This document shows, in pieces, positions 34,079 through 47,090 of a stretch of 64,000 nucleotides of DNA. Each line of letters starts with the position of its first letter. Position 1 is the first letter of the stretch. The stretch spans positions 28,122,001 through 28,186,000 of the forward strand of contig OX637394.1 of assembly GCA_951799425.1 (NCBI GenBank). The letters are read 5' to 3'. This DNA comes from Ilex aquifolium. Taxonomy: Eukaryota; Streptophyta; Magnoliopsida; Aquifoliales; Aquifoliaceae. Both the position numbers and the translations under genes were made by a program. Below the pieces are notes generated by a model. The model was not told the DNA's origin. It ran no database searches and saw only the letters and a list, made by a program, of their open reading frames with translations.

Positions 34079-34082
34079 AGGG

Positions 34083-35349
34083 ATCCCAAAATTGAAATAT
34101 TCATGGTTGAGCCAGACCAAGATTTGGAGGTAAATATGACAGAAATCGTGGCGAGACGGTTAAATGTGTGCAAGTCCTTAACCAGGCCTCTGAAGAGTCA
34201 AGCAGAAGAAATGCGAAGTGTTGAAAAGGGAACCGGTGAAGGAAACAATCAAAAATACAAGTTCAACATTGCAAAGGCCGATCAAATCTTTCACCATCTG
34301 TTAGTTGACGACATTATCAAGCTATCATTCGGTCATAAGATTCCATTGGCCGTGGAGTTGAAGAACAAGACATACGGCAAATGGCACAATTTGTGGAGCC
34401 ATTCTACTGCTAACTATGTGGTGTTTTGAAATGCCATCTAGGATGGTCTGGCCAAAGGCCATTTGATCTTTAGGGATAAAGGGAAGCCGAAGATGGAGGT
34501 TGATACAGACCCTTTTCCAGAAGACAGTCGCCATTAACATGGTAAAAGTGGGACAGTTGAAGACCTGCAAAAAAAAGGTAGACTTGGGTGAGGACGGGTC
34601 GACTGACAACGAAAATTTTAGGAGAGAGAAAAACAATACTTCTTAGGAAGAGTCGTCAGAGGAAGACTTTGGGAGTAAGCCTCTCAGTAGGTCTCCAAGA
34701 GCAGCTTGACATGGTCAAGAACAGACTATGCCCCAAATGCAAGGCCTTTTATTGGATTGTTCTAGACAAAGAGGAGCGAGGATAATCATTCAAAAGGCCA
34801 CGAAGAGGTGACATTACAAAGGTACTCATTGGGAGCGGACAAGTGAGTGGCCACTGCACAAGCGAGATTATGATGATCGGCCTGACAAGTTCATGTAGCC
34901 TAGCTATAGAGAGAACAATAGAGATATTCCAGAACCTCCTAAAGGCCGACAAGGGCCGATATACAAATAATTCACCATAAGATTGGCGTTGGAGGGCCAT
35001 TGGACTGTTGCCCAACATCCGAAGTTTTCACAGTACCATCAGCCGCATTCGCTAACTAGAAGTCAAAAATATAAGAAGTAGCACATTCAAGTGAAGCTTC
35101 GCAAATGTGAAGAATTTCAAGAATTAGAGGCCCGCGAAGGGTGAGAAACATTTCGGTGGCATCACCTAGGGGTGGGGGAGACTAAGTCCTGAATTGGTTC
35201 CTCGTCACCTTAACAATGCCCAGTGGCTTCAAAGAAAGCCATGGCTGAGAAGAAGGGGAAGAAGAAAGCGGAGCCTAAGTCCCCACCAGAGAAAAATATT
35301 GAGGAGCGGATTGTTAAAAAGGTGGTAAAGTGTATGAGAATCGCACTCA
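34083..35349 (+). pseudogene. gag: RT-A gag, C-terminal part up to the CACTA insertion
   Basis: Recognisable tract KYKFNIAKADQIFHHLLVDD, GHKIPLAVELKNKTYGKWHN and SHSTANYVVF (34255-34429) matches Tat-type gag. The Cys residues of its zinc-binding motif have become Gly and Tyr. After a TGA the sequence continues with KMEVDTDPFPEDS (about 34490) and KNRLCPKCKAFYW (about 34720). It runs with several stops to 35349, where the CACTA element is inserted, and resumes at 46402. Confidence 0.8.
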
Positions 35350-36050
35350 CACTACAAGAAAAAATGGTTTTTACGGCGGTAAAGTAATGTCATAAAAAGT
35401 CTATTTGCCATCACAAATACTGTCATAGAGATTTTTATGACAGCAACTGTCTGTCTCAAATAGTATTTACGGCAGCAAAACCCTGTCGTAAATAAGTTGT
35501 CACAAAAAAAATGACACTTTTGATTTTATCACAGCGGCAAAAGTGCTGTCTCAAACTACATTTGGCTGTCGTAAAAAATAAAAGACTTTGTTGTGGCGGT
35601 TAATATACTGTCACAAAAAGTATGAAATTTTCTCTACTTTAAATGAAATATATTTACGACGGCAATGATGCCGCCACAAAAAAAAATAATTTTTTTTAAT
35701 TATTATGGACCGTTGGTAACCAATGTTATATGCCCTGTGCATATATACACTTCTATCACATAAATTTAAAGGTACACATCTGTACAACTACACAATTCAA
35801 TAAATAAATAAACACAAAAGTAATATGACCAACATTTTCAAAAACATAAAAATATTTTCATATCAAAAAAAAAAAAAACAAAATCCCACGAGTTAAACAA
35901 AATGTAAAATATGCACTTTTGCAAAACATAACAATCCATGAGTACAATAAATTAATGCAAAAAGTTGAACATCCTCCCCGAACCATCTACCCTCTCAGTG
36001 ATACGTGCAAAAAACATAAAATTTTTGTTACTATACTGAAATGATATTTA
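35350..36050. repeat. Left terminal and subterminal repeat zone of the CACTA element
   Basis: Short motifs such as TTTACGGCGGTAAA, ACGGCAGCAAAACCCTGTCGT and TTGTGGCGGT recur in both orientations to about 35690; the rest is AT-rich and non-coding. Such arrays are binding sites for the CACTA accessory protein in characterised systems. Confidence 0.8.
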
Positions 36051-36072
36051 TATACATATATACAATAAAGAA

Positions 36073-38913
36073 CTAAAAGAAGTTAGAATATACATCAACT
36101 GAGGGCCATGCAATATTTCTTTGAACGGCTTGTCTAAGTGTAAGAATACCTCGACGAGACCTTATCAAACAAACCTTTGGATCACTTGCATTTTCAATAA
36201 ATACTTGCCAAAAATTTGATCCCAATGGAATTCCATTTATTTCTGTCGATTGGTCCATATTAATAATAAGGCCCTCTGCCACTATGCGTTTTGGAACTTT
36301 AGAACTAAATAAGTCTACTTTGTCTCCAACCTACAACCAAAATAATGATTGCTCAACAAAAAAAATAAATAATAACGGTTAATATTACTTATTTTGATGA
36401 CTAATCATTATTATAAATGCATAATAGGAAAAAAATTCATACAATTCACGGGTAAATGTAATTCACAATATGTGGCACATATTATCAATACATCACAAAT
36501 AAAACAAATATATATGTAATTAACCTCATATTTGTAACAATCATGATGAACTAAGAAATTACAATAATTTATGTGTCGATGAGCTCAACATATATGCAGA
36601 CTATATCACAAAGTATCACAACAATCAGAGATCCACTAATGCATATCAACATTCAACAACATGGAAGGAAACACAATTCAATCATTTCTAATAGGTATAA
36701 TAATTTTCATCCAAAAAAGAACTATAAAATATAAGTCGTGGGACATGCGCAATTTATAACAAAATTAATTGATGATAGTTTCCTGCAGGTAACAACCATT
36801 TTACGAAGAAAAAGTGAAACCTTATTGGTAGAACAATCTCATGTAAAATACACATACATTGAAACAATTTGTGTCAAATAATACCCTTTTTCCTTTATTC
36901 CCAACTGCAGTACGAATCTGTATCTATATGTTGCATCAAAATTGTAATTGGACACAAATATGAAAATCAAAAGTTTTGTAGTGGTACAAGTTCATAAATT
37001 ATTAGTTTTGTAACATAAATATAAATTCTAGTACAAAACCTTATTAGCTAGCCGTATAGACGGAGATACCACATGAGGCTCCTCTTGGGATTGTGGAAGT
37101 CCATCTCCCCCAGATTCAATTTGCGTCCTTATTAAATCTAAAGCCTAAGACATAATAATATATCAAAATCGAAATCAACATAATTTAAAATTTTCAAATT
37201 GCAAAATGGAATTTGTTGTACTCATCCACCTATTGGGCCACCATAGGGTCACATCCACTTTTCAATTGAGATTCCAAAAAAGTAATTTTTGCTTGCATAA
37301 GGTCGAATTCTGCTTTAACTTGTTGATCTACCTCTGCTCGCATTCTTTAAATATATTGTTGAGCTACATCGATTCGCATTGTTTCTTTTAATTGCTGCTT
37401 TACCTCCGCACGCATCGTTTCTTTAAATTGTTGCTCTACCTCTGCTCGTACTGTACTACAAATTTGATCAATGAACATAGGATTTAATACATCTGATGAG
37501 CTTGTATTTAGTTTATACACCGTACTCCGAGGCACTCCAGTGCCGTAGGTCTTGCACTGTCCATGTCCATCTTCACCTAAAACCTCATGAAAAATCCGAT
37601 CTCGAAGGGTTGGTGTCTAATCTGACTCAAGAACCTGAGATAGTCGCTCCTGAAATTCTTCCTACAATTTAGAACAATGAATTAATATTTCTTAGATATC
37701 TTGTAATGAGTTTGATAGAAAATTATTTAAAATTTCATAAATATAAGTAACAAATACAATGATTTTTGATATAGATACTGATTTTATCGGTCCTCTCTCC
37801 ATTTTCTTCCATCTAAAAATATCAACAATCATAAACTAGATTTCAATACTTGTCAAATATAGACATAATGTTACACATCTAAACACATTCATTTTAAAAG
37901 TCACTTGCCTGTCTCCATAATTGGGCAAAATGAGTTCTCCCACTCCAGTGAATTGGGCCTTGACATTCACGATTCCTTGAATTTTGGTCTAATATTTTCT
38001 ATATCATCAATTACGAATTATTCAAAGTTAGTATTATATTATTATAATGGTATACAAAAAAATATACTCATAACTTTGCTATGTCACTTCCCCAATATTG
38101 CACAAGCTCTTGCCACTGTTGTGGCACTATTTCAGGAGGAATATTTGAAGAAAGATTCACATATGTCTTGCGGGGTTCATAATACTTTTTTTTTATTCGA
38201 TATTTATGCTCTCTCCATTCTTTTTTACGTGCTTTCAAGCAGACCTCTCTAAATTCTGAGGGTGCAAATATCAAGTTATCCTACAACCATAATTCAAGCA
38301 ATTAACTTATAATTAAGATTTTTTTGCCAATACAACATTATATTCTAATAAAATTCTCAACATTGAAAGAAATAGACAATTTGATTAGTAATATTTTTAC
38401 AATAAGAAATAACATATATTTACCAAGTTATATAGATTTACACCTGCACCTCACTCCAAATACTATCAAACACATCAGTGGGCACTGAATCCCAATCACT
38501 GTATGTGAGTGGAACCCTATACCCATTGCGTATTATATTTCCCATTGCCGTCTTTAACTCAAAAGCTTTATTACCAATTGACTGAAAAGTTGAATCGAAT
38601 TTTACTTCAATCATTGTTCCTGTTCCCCACTCCTTAGGACCCTTGGCTGGGCCTCGACCTTGTTTTTTTGTCACTGAGTCACAATGGCAAAAAATAAGTA
38701 CATTAGTGAATTTCAAATATAAACTATTAGTAAGTATGAAATATGTTGTATGCATTATACACCTGATTGAGATGATTGTGCATATGATGATGGCCCTGCA
38801 GAATTTGTCCGTGATGATAGTCGGGATGGGGTCTTAACAATGTTTAGTGATCTTGATGTAGATACACGCAGCACCTCTGACATAGAGCGGGGACGTCTTT
38901 TCTTCTTCACCAT
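36073..38913 (-). pseudogene. CACTA second gene, Transposase_24 (Ptta/En/Spm) type
   Basis: Start at the ATG 38913 (MVKKKRRPRSMSEVLRV). Exon 1 ends at 38763 before a GT donor. Exon 2 is 38673-38444 (KKQGRGPAKGPKEWGTG, NAIGNIIRNG-like segment, then SDWDSVPTDVFDSIWSEVQ). Exon 3 starts at 38280 (FAPSEFREVCLKARKKEW, PPEIVPQQWQELVQYWGSD). Further pieces are RECQGPIHWSGRTHFAQLW (about 37975-37915), GEDGHGQCKTYGTGVPRSTV (about 37575-37515), a Glu/Lys/Gln-rich coiled coil (37480-37230) and a C-terminal module (36282-36073). This order is typical of the protein encoded next to TNP2. At least three stops interrupt it. The probable role is a DNA-binding accessory transposition protein. Confidence 0.8.
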
Positions 38914-39024
38914 AGTAAATCTGTAACAGTAGACAAACTTATTAATATTACTTGTTCAGAAAAAAAGATATAATTTTATACAAATAATAATTAATGAATG
39001 TCATACATGAAGATTAAAATTACT

Positions 39025-42000
39025 TCAACTATCTTTATTGCCATCCATTTCAACATCGATTGGAACATCATCATTAAAGGTAATTGATACTCATTCTACT
39101 TCTTGTCTCACCCAACCAGCATTATCATCGAGAATCATCACATTTTCATCCAATTATTGATTAATAAAAGGCTCTGACTGTAGGTCATTAGATTGCATAT
39201 CAAATAAGTCCCTCTGTGACATCTTCACAACAGCATGCCAATCTGGTTCCAAACGGCCTTCAACATACCAAACCTGCTCTGCTTGGGATGCTAAGATGAA
39301 ATGTTCATTTGTCAATCGATCTTCTCGATACAACAAATGGTTGAAGTTGACCAGTGTGAATTTAAAACCATCTTCTTTTTTTCCCTATATTGTTATCAAT
39401 CCAATCACACTTGAATAGTACGTACTTCATATCATTAGTGTATTGAATTTCAAGAATTTCTGTTAAGACTCCATAATAGGACACATCTCCCATGCGAGGA
39501 TTATTGTCTTTCCTACTAGCATAACTCACGATATTTGCTGTTAATATGATACCACTATTTTGAGTGCTTCGACAATTATCCACGGCCTTTATGCGAAAAC
39601 GAAACCCATTGATAACATATGCTTTAAATCTCCTTGCTGACTTTTGAGGACCATCTGCCAATATATTAATTTCGTTTGAATATTCAACATTATTTGACCT
39701 CCGCATGGTTTGAACCTATTTTTAATATGTTAAACAAACGGTTAACGTTAAGTTTATATACAATATACAAATATATATAATATAAATCAAGTACATTATG
39801 TCATACAATTCATACATACATGTTCCATAAACCACATAGGGAATGTTTCAATGTTCTTGCGATGAATGTGATGATCATCTGTACGAGGCATTTGACTCCG
39901 AAGGAGTGCAAGGTGATCGCTGAGTAAGGTCAAAATAATAATTAAATTACATTTATAAATTAAAATTAAATTTAAAATCATAAAAGTTTTGTTTGAAATA
40001 TATGATTTACTTTATGAACGGTGCAACAGAATCGGTATTGAATAAAACATACCGATGAGTCTGTGTCCATGTCACATTATCAAGTAGAATTTGAAGGTTC
40101 TCCCCTACAGCACGACCTAAGTTCTCACCACAATCATAATTTCTCAAAGGTCTGTTAGACTTGGTTTCGATGTCGCTAAGATATCTTGCACAAAAATTCA
40201 TGCATTCTTCCATCAAGTAACCTTTGGCAATTGAGGCCTTCGGATGAGCCTGGTTACGGACATATTATTTAAGAGTAAGAAGATACCTATAAATGTTACA
40301 AGGCATGATATAATTAATTGGAAAAAAGATGACAACTGCATTTTGATAGTAATTTTAACAAACATAATTATTAAGAAGTATCACTGACCTTTCAATGTGA
40401 TACATCCATTGAAACTGCACTGCACCAGTGAGTAATGCTTCTTCAGCTAAATGTATAGGCAAATGCTCCATTATATCAAAGAAGGAGGGTACAAATATTT
40501 TCTCAAGGTGACAAAGTGTTAGCACAATACGGTCCTGAATATATTCTAAGTCCGTTGCACGGTTCACTTTTGAGCATAATTGACTAAAGAAATTACTAAG
40601 TTCAATTATGGCTTGAACTACATTCTTAGGCAATAATTTTAGATAGCCAAAGGAATAAGTTGCTGCATTAGAATATGGTTGTCATGACTCGTAAGACCTC
40701 CAATACTTCGTTCTTGTAAATTCACACGTCGTGAGATATTTGATGCATATCCTTCTGGTACCCGGACCCCCTTTAGTATTTTGCAAAATTTATGTTTGTC
40801 ATCTTTACTCATGGAAAATTGTGCAGGAGGTAAGTACACTTTACCAGACTCCCTTGACTGTGGGTGTAGTGGTTTTCTAATATCTATTTCTTGTAGATCA
40901 CGTCGTGCATTCAAGTTGTCCTTCGATTTTCCCACAACTCCTAATATTGTCCACAATAGATTGTCACAAAAATTCTTCTCTATATGCATTACATCGAGGT
41001 TATGCCTTATTAAATTATGCTCCCAATATGGCAATTCAAAGAAGATACTCTTTTTCTTCCAACTATGTTTTATGGACACACATTTTTTCTTATGTATTTC
41101 TCTCTTTTTAATTTCCATAAGGTCATCCTTCTTGTACTCAGTTAATATATGTTCTGATTCCAACTGTAGCAACAAATCAGTTCCAGTCAAAATGGTAGGC
41201 TTGCCTCTATATTCCCGTGTCCCATCAAAGTACTCCCTTGACTTTTGAAATTTGTGTCTATCAGGTAACCACCGACGATGACCCATGTAACAATATTTTC
41301 TCCTATGCTTCAACCAACAACACTGAGTTTTTGTATTACAAGCGGGACAAGCACACTCACCCTTTGTACTTCACCCAGATAAGTTGGCATATGCAGGGAA
41401 ATCACTGATTGTCCACAACAAACTTGCATGTAATTGAAACATTTCATTGGCCGATGCGTGAAATGTATTTACACCTTCTAACCATAATTCTTTCAACTCT
41501 TCAATCAGTGGTTGTAAATACACATCAATCTTGTTGCCAGGTCCTTTTGGCCCATCAATAAGCATTGAAAAAATAAGGAAAGGCTGCTTCATGCTCAACC
41601 ATGAGGGTAAGTTGTATGGAATCAGTATGATAGGCCAAGTACTATGAACTATGTTCATGGACCTGAATGGATTGAACCATCAGTTGCTAACCCAACCCTA
41701 ACATTTCGAATGTCACTGGCAAAGGATGGGATTTTTTGATCAAAAGTCTTCCAAACAAGGGAGTCAGCTGGATGCCTAAATACACCATCATTGGGCCGTT
41801 ACTTTGCATGCCATCTCATTAGCAAAGAGGTTTTTGCTGACATAAATAGTCTTTGTAGCCTTTGCTTCAAAGGGAAATACCTCACCTGTTTTGCATCTAT
41901 TCTTTTTTCACATGACACGGTACCATTTGGATTACCTTAGAACTGTTTCCATCTAGAAGTATTGCATACCTCACATTCATCACGCCCTTCATCCTCATTT

Positions 42001-42677
42001 CTGAACAACATACATCTATTAGGGCATGCATCCCATGTTTTATATGTGAAACCCAAATCATCTGTTACTTTTTGGGCATCGTAATATGAACTTGGAAGTC
42101 TGACTCCCTCAAGGAAAGCCTTGATTAGCAAATGAAGCAACATTGTAAATGACTTGTCTGTCCATCCATTGAGCACCTTCAAATGTAGTAGTTGAACAAT
42201 AAATGACAATGTAGTGAAATGTGTTCACCCTAGATACAATTCACTTTCTGTGTCATGTAGAAGTTTAAAATACTTTGTAGTTTCTTCGTTAGGCCCTGAC
42301 TGGAGATCATCTGCAATTAATTCATCTTCAACGTTTGAACCTACATTTGAAATTCTCATTGCCCCGTGTACCATTTCGACCATATTATCTTGAAGATGTG
42401 CATCAACTGAAGTTTTGTTTTTCTGATTGCCATACAATGGCATGTAGGGTTCCCCATGGTTAATCCAATTCTTGTACTTCTTTAAAAAGCCATTGGAAAT
42501 AAGATTGTCCCATACTACTTCTCTTAATTGAAAGAAGCGATTTTCACATCTCTTACACGGGCAATAAATCGTTGAGCCTTTATGCTTATTGGTGTATGCA
42601 AACGTAAGAAATTGCTTAACACCATCCAAGTACTCCTATGAGACCCTATTTGGTAAGTCAATCCAACTCTTGTCCAT
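39025..42677 (-). pseudogene. CACTA TNP2-like transposase
   Basis: Start at ATG 42677 (MDKSWIDLPNRVS). Domains in order: Transpos_assoc (CPCKRCENRFF, 42570-42540), Transposase_21 (HLKVLNGWTDKSFTMLL, 42180; PADSLVWKTFDQKIPSF; SWLSMKQPFLIFSMLIDGPK, 41590; NFCDNLLWTILGVVGKS, 40970), DUF4218 (40660-40020, with an intron at 40287-40388) and DUF4216 (39700-39160). Nonsense codons: TGA 42225, TAA 41937, TAA 41799, TGA 41371, TAA 40265 and TAA 39154. Frame changes: near 41676, near 40640, and an extra A in the run at 39376-39382. The protein would cut and join the transposon ends. This copy is inactive. Confidence 0.9.
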
Positions 42678-42719
42678 GTTTCGAATGTTATCAATTTTTG
42701 TACCTAATGTTTCAGTCAT

Positions 42720-45108
42720 GCATGTGTGAAAATATTGTTAAAAAATGCATGTATGAAAATATTGTTAAAAAATGCATGTATGCAATAGTAAATACCAAAA
42801 AAATATAATATGGGTTACATGGATTATTTAGCAACAAGATTCAACATGACACATTCCAAATTCAAACTCAAAACATTGTAACCAGCCTCAAAAAAAGCAA
42901 TTAGAAAAAGAAAACATATGGATTACAACCTTTCTGGAAAAAGGATACTCTAATGAGAACATTTTGATACACAATAATCCATTCAAAGAGAATCAACATC
43001 ATATATAATTTCCTCCAACTAATGTGTAATACTGAAACAATTCAATATTATATAACAGAGTCTATATCTATGCAAAAAGAATTAGTGTGACTAAACATTT
43101 TCATGAAAAAGGTAAACCAAATATTTCGCAAAGTTGATACCAATACAAACCTAGAATGACTCATTAAGGTGGATAGCTTTGCCTTGGAGAAGAAATGCTC
43201 TAAATATTTGCAAGATATACAATACAAATCTAGTATATGATTTCATTGGACTTTTATCTAGCTCATTGTTACCAGATATACAATACAAATGCTCAATATT
43301 ATTCGTCATTTTTTTTTGGTTCCACAGGGAAATACAATGGTCAGATTAGAGGATTAGTACTAATAACTAAAATGTTTCTACAACCATATGCACATGTCGG
43401 TAGGTTGGACAGTAGATGCAAAATTATGGTAGCTATCCAGAAGGCCTTTTATTCTTTACTTAATTTCTTCAATTACGAATTTAGTTAAGTAGACATAGCT
43501 TAAGTTCAAAATAACAATTTACCTTTTATTTCATTTCAGGTTCTAGCCAAAGGTAATGGTTGAGTAGTGAGCACTCATTGAAATGTTATTCTATTGGGAC
43601 TCACATATCAACCAAAACATTGACTTAACATCGAGGCCAATGAACCTAGTTTCTTCCTTATAACTGCCTTTTAGTTACAGTTAGTTGACGGGTTGGCATG
43701 TGATATTCCAATATTTTTGACAGATTCTATGTTGGTTCTAACCGGGGAACACACTTTATTTCAAAGTGATGGACGTTCATGTTCCCAAAGCATAATCAAT
43801 ATTATCAGTTTTAAAGAATGCAGTGTATTAGAATACTACTTTATTGCATTATGCTACTAGCAACAACCTTATATTTTAAACTAAATGTTAAGTTTCTGGT
43901 TCGGTTCTGCCATGTAAATTTTTTTTCCCTACAGGTGCTTTGTTATTCATTATGCGGACTTGAGACTTCAAGTCATTTGTTTGGGATTAAGTTTGTTTGG
44001 TGAGAGAATGCAAGTAGCGAAAAATGATTAGAGGTTTGGGTAATAAATTTCTTCCTGTATGCAAGCTGAATTCAGACATCCCCCCTCCCCCCCTCCAAAC
44101 CACCCACCTGCTTAAAAAATGTATGTCCATTCCCGTTAACAAGACAAGTTTTAATCATATCTATTAATCAATTTCGTATCTATTAATCATATACCAAGCA
44201 ATCATCATTACGAAATCAACACTTGGACTTGTCAAGAATCAAAATTTCTCTAGACTAGTTGAAATACGATCTCAATCTAATTTCCACACTTATTTATCTC
44301 GAATCTTTCATATGAGATGAACCGTCTTAAAATTATTGGAATTCGATTTGAATATAACTAAAAATAAATATCAATCCGACAAATTCTATAAATATGAAAT
44401 TGAGGAGAATTATCACACTTACCTTGAACATTATTCGAATAAAGAAAACATAAAAAAAAATTTACAAATCAAAAGGCAATCAAGAATGTTACCCGAAATC
44501 GAGTGAGAAAATGGGAATAAGAAAAATAAGAGAAAAACACTTACTTGTACTTGCCGCTCCGCTGGGAAGAAAACAAGGGCCTGCCGCTTGGAGAAGAAGA
44601 CAAAAAAAGAGGGAATATGAAACAGAAGAGAAAAAAGGGCTAAAAAAGAAGGGAAAAAGGAAAAGAGGGAAAACATTAATAATTTTATAGGCAACAAAAA
44701 ATTAATATCGTCTCTTAGTGTTTGATAGATCATCAATCGTATATGATCCCAAAATAATTAAGCACTCAAAATAACTTCACACAAAATTAATCAATAAAAA
44801 AAAACAAAACAAGAAATAAAATCAAGAAAAACTAAATTATGAAATTGACGAAACACGTCAATGCTCAACGTCAAAACAAAGGAATTGTGTTCATCATAGC
44901 TATTGTCCAAGACTTCCCAATTAAAGAAGAAAAACTTTCACCAAGTCTTTTAAAACCAAATCAAACTAATCCTATTATAACTTTAATTAAACTATACCAA
45001 ACTAACTAGAATACTCTATGGGTTAAAACTCTTAAACCCATTAAAATTCTAATTGTAAATTAATACCAAATAAATAAGGAATAAACCATTTAGAGAGTTT
45101 GGGTCAAA
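42720..45108. other. Right arm of the CACTA element upstream of TNP2, no gene
   Basis: AT-rich, with a short tandem duplication of CATGTATGAAAATATTGTTAA at about 42720-42780. Scattered small frames show no recognisable protein. Contains the transposase promoter region by position. Confidence 0.5.
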
Positions 45109-45605
45109 CTCCAACCGCATTAAAAAAAAATCCTTGGGCTTTAAGCCCTAAATTTTTAGAAGGCCCCATAATTTTAGATATATTACTAATCCAAAAAAAA
45201 ATTAAATCTTTTAAATTTTAAACCCTACAAAAAAGGCCCCAAAAAATTAAGAAAATTCAAAATTTTTATTGTAATAATTTGGGTCCATGATCCAATTCAT
45301 AACATTAGAAACCTAAAATAAATAAATAAATAAAATAAAAATTATTCAACTCATATTTACCCCTACCCACTCTCTCTCTATCTGTAAAATAAGTAAAAAA
45401 AAATTAAAATTAAACACTGTCTCTGGTAAAAAAGAAAACAAAAGTTAAAATTTTTTTCTTGCAACACTAGCACGTCCTTCTCCTGTCTCTCTCTCACATT
45501 ATAAATTAAAAAAATAATTTATTTTTTTAAAAGATTAATATTAAAAATAAAAAAACCCTCATTTAATGTTTTTGCTTTAGGTCTCAAATTTCCTTGAGCC
45601 ACACT
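45109..45605 (-). mobile_element. AGGGC-ended element, copy 3, inverted, inside the CACTA right arm
   Basis: Reverse complement aligns along its whole length with 13442-13955: GGCTCAAGG, AACATTAAATG, GTGAGAGAGAGACAGG, TTTTACCAGAGACAGTGTTT, TAAATATGAGTTGA, AATGTTATGAATTGGATCAT and TTTTTGGGGCCTTTTTTGTA. Ends are eroded and no target duplication could be fixed. Confidence 0.75.
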
Positions 45606-45892
45606 GGTTCCTATAAAAAAAAACTCAACCCATACTCGATTCGTTTATTAATTTGTTTCTAACGAATTATGTCATCTCAGATTTCTATCGTGTACAAATA
45701 TTTTATAAATGGTATATAAACGAGTAGTGTCATGTATCTTCTGATTGGTTTCACCAATACCTGATTCGTTTATTAATCGTATCGTGTCGGGTCCACTAAT
45801 TTACTAAACAGGTGATTTAAAGGGAAGACCCAAACCCATGCACTAATTTTGTGTCGTGTTAGCTGGTCGTGTCATATTTTGACACCCCTAAT
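45606..45892. mobile_element. Fragment of the ACACGAC-rich repeat, second copy
   Basis: Contains CGTATCGTGTCGGGTC and TGTCGTGTTAGCTGGTCGTG and ends ATTTTGACACCCCTAA, like the repeat ending at 28187. Both probably belong to one class of short elements with TTAGGGGTG ends. Confidence 0.5.
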
Positions 45893-46398
45893 TTTGATAA
45901 AAAAAATCAACTTTGTAGGGTTTAGTTTTTTTTTCTTTGAACTAAAAATTGTGTTTTGATGTAAAACTACGTAATTTTATAAAATATTACTTGTAATATG
46001 AAAAATAGTTGTGGCCAATACAAATTTTTTTTAGATTTTTTCTTCTTTAAACTATAAACTGTTTTTTAATGTAAAACAACGTTTTAATGTTTTATGAAAT
46101 ATTATATGCAATGGGAAAAATAGCTGCCACAAATACAAAAAATTCTTTTGAGTTTATGAAATGTTATTTTCGGCAGGAAAAATAGCTGTCTCAAATATAA
46201 AAATTTCTTTTGAGTTTATGACACTATTTACGGCAGAAAAAATAGCTGCCACAAATATTAACAAAATATTGATATAAACACACTTTTTGTGACGACAAAC
46301 ATAGCCGTCACAAAAAAATTGTCTCAAATACGCCTTTTGTGACGGCAAATACAGCCGCCGTAAAAAATTTGCCACAAAAGGCCCTTTTTCTTGTACTG
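45893..46398. repeat. Right subterminal and terminal repeat zone of the CACTA element
   Basis: Tandem-like copies of AAAAATAGCTG(C/T)C(A/T)CAAATA and GACGGCAAA..AGCCG lead up to the terminal CTTTTTCTTGTACTG. Confidence 0.85.
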
Positions 46399-46401
46399 TC
46401 A

Positions 46402-47090
46402 ACATTCTCCCATAGACCTTTAAGGGAAAAAAGAAATAGGACCCTACCAACGAAGATGATAGCGATGGAGGTGATTCCATCCAATTCGGCACGCTAAGGC
46501 ATTCGGCGTTCGTCAATGCCCTCGGGTTGTTGCCAACATCATTCAAAAGTCCATGAATTCAAGCAGAGGCTTTGGAGGGAGATGTCGAAGACGCTAAGGC
46601 ATTGGGGTCGACGTTCCTAGAAGAATTGTCCAAAATCAAGATAGAGTGCTCTCTTGAGAGAAGCTCGATCTAGGAGGCGAAGGTAGACAAACTACCGCCT
46701 GCCAGTAGTCCAAGAGATTGTCTATTTAGCAAGTCTACATGACCCATGCAATAGCATTTAAAGCCACTTTATATCTGAGTGCACTTGGAGGAAGCCCCTT
46801 TAACAGAGTTTTGTTTGACAGTGGAGCGGCTGTTAACATTCTCCTCATAGCTACCATGAATAAACTGGGGAAGAAGAGGAAGACTTGGTCCACACCAACT
46901 TGACAGTAAATGGATTCACAGGAGGAGTCAGCAAGACGGTGGGAGTTTTAATCGTCGAGTTGGTTGTCGGTAGCAAGACCAATGTCACATCGTTTTTCCT
47001 AATTGATACAAAATCATCCTTTAACGCACTTTTGGGTCGAGATTGGATCTATTTGAGCGAGTGCATCCCATCAACTCTGCATTAGCGGTC
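46402..47090 (+). pseudogene. RT-A gag end and aspartic protease
   Basis: Sequence resumes after the CACTA element. The protease is recognisable by LFDSGAAVNIL (Asp codon at 46817) and, in a 66-codon frame (46885-47085), GGVSKTVGVLIVELVVGSKT and FFLIDTKSSFNALLGRDWIY. The catalytic D-S-G is intact, but a frame change lies between the two segments and a TAG ends the second. Confidence 0.8.

Larger units (their letters stand above)
30617..34080 (+). mobile_element. RT-B: truncated Tekay-like chromovirus (5' LTR, primer site, gag) inside RT-A
   Basis: The left end is sharp at TGTAACACCCC (30617). The right end falls inside the gag zinc knuckle (about 34075-34090), where the sequence switches to RT-A gag. 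No pol or 3' LTR of RT-B was found, so a deletion removed the rest of RT-B together with part of RT-A gag. Gag type and long LTR resemble Tekay/Del chromoviruses. Codons are largely intact, so RT-B is younger than its host element. Confidence 0.85.
35350..46398 (-). mobile_element. 11-kb CACTA (En/Spm-type) element inserted in RT-A, coding strand minus
   Basis: Left end CACTACAAGAAAAAATGG, right end in reverse CAGTACAAGAAAAAGGGC (one change, CAGTA for CACTA). TCA flanks both sides (35347-35349 and 46399-46401). Subterminal regions (35370-35690 and 45890-46390) carry many short copies of ACGGC(A/G)G, TTTGTGACGGC and GCCGTCACAAA in both directions. Two transposon genes lie on the minus strand: a Transposase_21 (TNP2/tnpD type) gene and, downstream, a Transposase_24 (Ptta/En/Spm) gene. 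Both are mutated. The right arm contains other repeats (45109-45892). Confidence 0.95.

Noticed and set aside
37905-38252. Plus-strand 115-codon frame
   Set aside because: Antisense to exons of the CACTA second gene, which has the recognisable domains.
40781-41248. Plus-strand 155-codon frame
   Set aside because: Exact antisense of the Transposase_21 region of the TNP2-like gene.
46154-46546. Minus-strand 130-codon frame
   Set aside because: Spans the right CACTA end and RT-A DNA; made of the subterminal repeats.
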